From Cryptomeria japonica (lineage: Eukaryota; Streptophyta; Pinopsida; Cupressales; Cupressaceae): a DNA stretch of 64,000 nt. This document shows positions 58,807-64,000 of this stretch, piece after piece (the first letter of the stretch is position 1; every line of letters starts with the position of its first letter). The DNA lies in NCBI RefSeq assembly GCF_030272615.1, contig NW_026729183.1, forward strand, positions 1 through 64,000, given 5' to 3'. The notes below the pieces were generated by a model that had not been told where the DNA came from, made no database searches, and saw only the letters and a list, made by a program, of their open reading frames with translations. The translations under genes and the position numbers were made by a program.

Positions 58807-60829
58807 GTGAAGAAAAAATTATCTATTAAAATGTGTATATAATATTATTTTACAAGATAAATTCTTTGTTAGACGTTTTACCCATACAACACCTAATTCT
58901 TTCTCTTATATATATAATAGTCAGTGTCAAATACATATAAAATTTATTACGTTGTTTTGTTCCCACTCTTTTATGACTTGTAAAGAAAAATAACAACTTT
59001 TATTGTTCTAATAAAATAAATGATACACACGTAATCATATTCTATATTTAAACTACAAAAGAGTAGAAATTCTTAGCTATTTTTCAAATGAAGTGATATC
59101 TATGTAGGCAAGATAATAAATAGCTATTTTGTTTCACATGATATGTTAAGTTCATCGATATCAGTATATACAAATGGTAGGAAAATGGTTTTTTTTACAA
59201 CGCCCAATTTTCTTCAAGAGATTGGTCATTTTTTGATATGACGAGTTCATCAATATTAGTATATACTCAAATGTTGGTGAGAACATGTAATGCTACCATG
59301 AAAATTCATCTTCATTGACCTCTAAAACCATGCTAACCTTTCACCCTCTAAAAAACTCATTATAATGTAGACATAAAAAGAGAATTAGTGCATAAAAATA
59401 TTTATGAATTCAGTATTAGATTATCATAAAGGTGAAGCCAAAAAAGTATAAATTAGTTTACTGTTTACCATAGTGTATAGCCTAATATGTAGAGTTACAA
59501 ATACTATGGGATCTAGAAAATGTATTCATGGACCAAATTTAAATGATAATATAGATGGAATTATCATCCAAAAGCTTAACATGTTTGGATTAACTTGTAT
59601 ACTAATATGGTTAAATGGAGACTTCCTATTTGCTTCCATAATCAATTAATGCATAAAAATCATTTTCTATACCAAAATGATACATGTAGGAACATATAAT
59701 TGTGTCGCTTCTCTTATGCAAGTGCAATGGGTAGGAAGTGTATTGACTCATTTTAGATGTCAAGCCAGAATACAATGGCAAATCTCCATTCATTCTATTA
59801 GTTTTGAAACAAAGCTATAAGGAGATTGATTTTGGTTTGCCTCAATTTTGAAAACAAATTTCAATTCATAGTATTTTTCTTATAAATTCTGCCATTGTTT
59901 TTTCTTGGTTTTTGTCATAGGTGTGCAAAGCTCTATTTGTGCCATTAGATGCCACTGCAAAATTATGTAGCCACACTGTTATTAGGAAGATTCACAGAAT
60001 TGGATGGATAGCTGATATGGTGGGGAGACTGTAAATTGATAGTGGTGGTGTTATTTCTTTTCCCTTTGATGGTGAGTGGGAGAATGGAAGAGATTAAAGG
60101 TTAGAGATATGTTTTTAAAGTAATATGGTGAGGTTTTTCTATACCGAGTTTATTAAATTATATATAGTCTGTCAATGATAAAAAATAAATAAAATTTGTC
60201 TTTTAAAATTGTTTAATAAATTTAGGTGATCCTTTTTAATGTCTAAGTCATAAATTAAATTTATCAAATTTTTATAGTCAATGTTATTGATTGTGATATA
60301 CTATTGGATTTAATTGTGTAATCACATTTGGTGAACCATCGTCATGATGAAAGAGAGAATAACCGAAGGAGAAAATATGATTTTAAAAATACTCTATGAT
60401 CCCAAAGAGGAGATGTTATTTTCCACAATATGTATTTGTAATTATAAATTTATTGCAAAATAAGATTATTTTCAAAAATGTTTCCAAAGACAAAGTATTA
60501 ATGTTTTCATACAGCTGACTCATTGAGGGTCATTGTCGTGGCTAAGGAATGTGACAGAGATGACACCAAGCATTAAAATTGTGAGAGGATAAATAAATCG
60601 TAAGATCACTAGTAATATACCTGCAGTCAAAAGCCTTGGGTAAAAGGTTGAATTTACAAAAGGCAAGAAGAATCACTAAAAAGTTAACAATTCTTAAAAT
60701 GAAATGGCCCACTGGAAGAGCAAGTATTCAGAGCCGAACAAGGAAGGCTAGAGAACAGTAAACAAAAATTGAAGTCTAGGTCGAGTTTTTTATCGGTCTG
60801 CATTCAACCAAAATTTAAAAAAAACAAAA
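58807..60829. other. Spacer, no gene seen
   Basis: Plain AT-rich DNA over 2 kb without open frames of note, recognised repeats or RNA genes. Confidence 0.6.
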
Positions 60830-61239
60830 CGCTATGATTCTTAGAGGGTTATTTTGGGGAAGTTGCAAACACCTAATTTTTTGCCATCTCCCTCTTTGTC
60901 TAGTCCGAGCTCTTTTCCAAACAACATCCCTATTTTTCAATTGGGATATTCTAGGAAGCCCATTAACCTACCATTACCGAAGAAAGCATGGTCTCAGAAG
61001 CATTGGCAAGAGAAAACATAGTGAAAGCTCAAAAAAATTCTGTTACGAGCTCCCCTTTTCATCATTTCATCCCTTGGGGTCCGTATCCTCATCAGATTTG
61101 ATGTAGTTTTTTTCATCTCCCTAGCTCTTTTCCTTCTTTCCTAAACAACATCCCTATCTCTTTTCAAAAGGGAAGAAAGGGCTCTATTATTAAAGGAAGA
61201 AGGATCTCCACAAGGGCTTTGATCTTCAAACTCGAGAGA

Positions 61240-62135
61240 ATACAAATGAGGTAAATGTTACCTTTGCAGAACATACCCTTTCCCCTCAGATTATAGAATA
61301 TCATCATGAAGCCATCATTTGTAAATTTTTGAATAGATCAATAGAAAAAAAAACACTATTTAAATGGGTTTCAAATCATTGGGCAGGGGTAAATGAAGTT
61401 TTTATCATTGATAATGGAAATGTTTTTTCTATCACTTTGTTTGATTCTAGAGAAGATAGGGATAGTGCATTCATGATTAAATCATTGTGTCTTGAATCCT
61501 CAGGTTTGTATATGGAAAAAAGGTTTCCTAACTTTAATCCCTTTACTACCATTTTGAAATTTATCCCCTTCTAGATTCAATTTCATCACCTACCTTTAGA
61601 ATATAGGGAATTAGAAATATTAGAGATTTTGGGCAATTCTTTGGGGATTTTCTTCAAAATGGATGCAAACTTTTTTGAAAATTTGAATTTTCCTATTAGA
61701 CTTTTCCTTCTCATGGATACTACTAAAAATATTTCTTCCATTCTTAATGTCACTTCCAAAAATGGAAGCTGGTCACAAAAGGTGTTTTATGAAGGTCCTG
61801 ATTCTACTTGCAAGATTTGTCACCTTTCAAGTCATAGAGATTTAGAATGTCCAAATGCAAAATATTCTTCAATTGTAGAGGCTACTAAGTGCAGGGTTGA
61901 GGATTGTTGTTTTGGCTCAAATTGGTCCAATGTAGAAATTAGACCTCAAGCCTTTGACCTCTTTCCACAAATCTCCCTTTTGGAATCTCAGTCTCCCTCT
62001 ATGACTATTCTAGATAGAGGTGAGCCTAATGGAAGCAGTTCTCCTCCCATAGATCTCGAAGCAATACTTAAAAAAATAGATGGAATAAATACAAGTAGAG
62101 TTGATAACAGAATTAGCAGATCAAGTTTTAGGTAA
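61240..62135 (+). pseudogene. LINE ORF1: DUF4283 and CCHC zinc knuckle
   Basis: One frame reads NLTFAEHTLSPQIIE, CKFLNRSIEKKTLFKWVSNH, VFSITLFDSREDRDSAFM, then a TAG at 61,572-61,574 where Trp is usual, then FHHLPLEYRELEILEILGN and a zinc knuckle CKICHLSSHRDLEC (CxxCx4Hx4C, about 61,810-61,850). DUF4283 and a CCHC knuckle are the usual head of plant L1 ORF1, a nucleic-acid chaperone bound to the LINE RNA. The downstream part to about 63,410 is full of stops; only 63,188-63,412 stays open. Start codon not certain. Confidence 0.75.
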
Positions 62136-63461
62136 AATTCAAGTGGATTCTCTCTCAAGGGACATAGTCACCAATTTTTTTTTACTAGTAGATATAAACA
62201 ATAAGACCCTCTGTGTTTTTGACTCTCAGTGTCAGAGGCTAAATTTAGTATGAGTAGGGGATCATGCAATATTATATTCTTCAATGGTCCTTTACAAAGC
62301 TTCAACTCTTTATCTCCCGCCTTCTCTAATTTTGGGAGTTTAGATTGGAACAAATCATTGTCATACACATCTAAGATAACTAGGATGTATGAACTCTAGA
62401 AACTTATCTCTGACTACTTTTCTCACAAGCTCAAAATTCAAAATTCCCAAGATACAAGAGTAGAATTTAGAGGGGAAATATGCCCTAAGGTAGACATACA
62501 AGTTTTACTAACATGTTTTTTCTAGAAATTCAATAAACATAGAGAAGAAATTCCTACATATCATAAAAAATGTCCAATATGTTAGACAATTTATCCTCTG
62601 GATTGGACACTTCATTCAGGGCAATAAGATCAATCATCCATTGAGCATAGAAGCTTCTCAGGGATCTTCTTCAGTCTTAATTTCTTCCTCAGCTACTCCA
62701 CTGATCTCAGGCTCCTTTCCATTTATAGAGGATTCAGTTTTCTACTCTCCTCCCATTCCCAAGGGAGGGAAACCTCTGAGTAGTTCCAAGTCTCGAAAAG
62801 GAAAAATCTGTGAAGAATTTTTTAACTCATAAATTGAATCCTCAAGTCTCAAAACGGAAAAGAGAAGATCAATGAGAATCTTGATGAAAAAAAATCTGAA
62901 AGGATCTCAATCTTTGTCTCCTAAAATCTCCTCCTTTAATCATTATAGTACTTCAATGGTGTTAGAAAGCCCTTCTAAGGACTTCTCAAATACCCTTGAG
63001 TCTCAAGAGGACCTTCTTCCCCTTTTGAGCCCCCCATGAGGATTGGATTTAGAGAAGAAAAACTTTGCCCCCTCCTCTCCTTGGACTGGAGAATTGGCAG
63101 TAGTTGTGATTTTGGAAGAATATGTTCTCCACAAAATGGAGAATCTAAGGAATCATGGCTTAAAAAACAAGATCTTTTCAAGAAATTTTGAATATGAATG
63201 AGACAATTGAGAATGAGATGGATTTCTCCAAAACGCACTTAGAGGCAGGGACAATCCCCAATGGGAAAGAAGCCTTTGAATCTTTCAGCATCATGCAACA
63301 ACATTCTTCTAAACTGAAACCCAAGTGTGCTTACTTGCGAAAGAAGAGAAGGGGCATGAAATCTTTAGAACACTCAGACATTTGGATGGGGAAGCTTGGA
63401 ATCAATTATTAATTTCAGATCTATGGAGAAAAGATAAGGGGTCTTCCCTTTCCCCCTTATA

Positions 63462-64000
63462 ATGAAGATAATCTCTTGAAATGTTAGGGGACTAAGTGCT
63501 CCCTCAAAACAAATATTAGTTAGGAAAAGTATTAAAAGGATTATACCAAAGGTGGTTTTATTGTAGGAGACCAAAGTGGACAAATATCAAATTTCCTCTT
63601 TCATGAAAAATTTTGGGTAATGGGAGGAGGCTTCAGTGGAGGCTATAGGTGCAGTGGGAAGGATGACTATCTTGTGGAAACCTAGGAGAATTTATTTTCA
63701 ACCTCTATCCTCAGATGAAAATTGGAGTCATGGAAACATTGTCAACTTTCAAGAGAATATTAGTATCAACATCATCAACATTTATGGGCCCATCCAAAAC
63801 AATTTGAAATTACCCTTATGGGAGGAAATAGAAAGGATTATGAAATATTTCCCTCATCAGGATATGGTCATTGGTGGAGATATCAACACAATTCTTCATC
63901 TTTCAGAAAACTTTGAAGGTATTCAGAGGGAATCCCAATCTCCAAAAGACCTTAGAGATTGGGTTAGCAGAAATAATCATCTAGACATTGAACTATCAAA
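63462..64000 (+). pseudogene. LINE ORF2 endonuclease start, cut by window end
   Basis: Frame from the ATG at 63,462: MKIIS, a stop (TGA for Trp), NVRGLSAPSKQ, a stop before ETKVD, a stop (TAA) in a Trp-rich spot, then ISINIINIYGPIQNN, MVIGGDINTILHLSENFEG and LRDWVSRNNHLDIEL. This is the endonuclease/exonuclease/phosphatase fold that nicks target DNA for LINE insertion. All three stops fit transition decay. The RT is outside the window. Confidence 0.82.

Larger units (their letters stand above)
60830..64000 (+). mobile_element. LINE (L1-type), runs off the window
   Basis: Order 5' region, ORF1 (DUF4283 plus zinc knuckle), decayed linker, ORF2 endonuclease start. The 5' region contains two related pieces with AAACAACATCCCTAT (about 60,920 and 61,145), perhaps a promoter monomer duplication. 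The reverse transcriptase would lie beyond the right edge. Confidence 0.8.

Noticed and set aside
58259-58829. Long Tyr/Ile/Met/Val-rich frames on both strands
   Set aside because: They translate the TATA/TACATA microsatellite.

Overview
This is a window of repeat-dominated plant nuclear DNA with no bacterial-type gene organisation. The repeat families (Ty1/copia, Ty3/gypsy chromovirus, CACTA, LINE), AT-rich spacers, GT-AG introns and a PPR fragment with long near-identical repeats look like a gymnosperm, probably a conifer. That assignment is inference from style, not from a database. I see no intact host gene. Almost everything is a transposable element (TE) or a decayed gene carried by one. 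Premature stops mostly fit C-to-T or G-to-A change (CAG/CAA/CGA/TGG to stop), as expected of methylated, silenced repeats.

Layout. (1) 1-5.5 kb: the 3' part of a Ty3/gypsy-like element. It carries an antisense spliced plant mobile domain (PMD) gene whose intron holds a hairpin array, and a 3' LTR that begins at 4669. (2) 6.2-11.3 kb and 13.5-18.6 kb: two copies of one ~5.1 kb segment. Each holds the INT-RT-RNase H half of a minus-strand copia element joined to the end of a CACTA transposon. (3) 17,982-41,928: a ~24 kb CACTA transposon. Its 16 bp inverted ends differ at one base, and it has a 3 bp target duplication (ctg/ttg) and subterminal TCGA/TCGG-rich repeats. It contains two related, unrecognised plus-strand genes (A, B), the two usual CACTA genes on the minus strand (second ORF and TNP2), a processed CWC22 pseudogene and a PPR fragment. 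(4) 41.9-53.6 kb: the gag-protease-5' LTR half of the same copia element. Its LTR is split by a chromovirus gypsy element (44,410-53,310, TSD tattc) that lost gag through most of RT by an internal deletion. (5) 53.9-55.5 kb: a solo copia LTR. (6) 55.9-64 kb: a minus-strand LINE endonuclease fragment, an LRR receptor-like protein fragment, a TA-rich microsatellite and a plus-strand LINE that runs off the window end.

Reconstructed history: copia insertion; CACTA insertion into its integrase; gypsy insertion into its 5' LTR (order of these last two not fixed); duplication of the copia 3' half plus CACTA end; internal deletion in the gypsy element. The most unusual items are the gene A/B family inside the CACTA element, and two separate arrays of short hairpins whose stems vary while pairing is kept (3421-3742 and 53,054-53,221).
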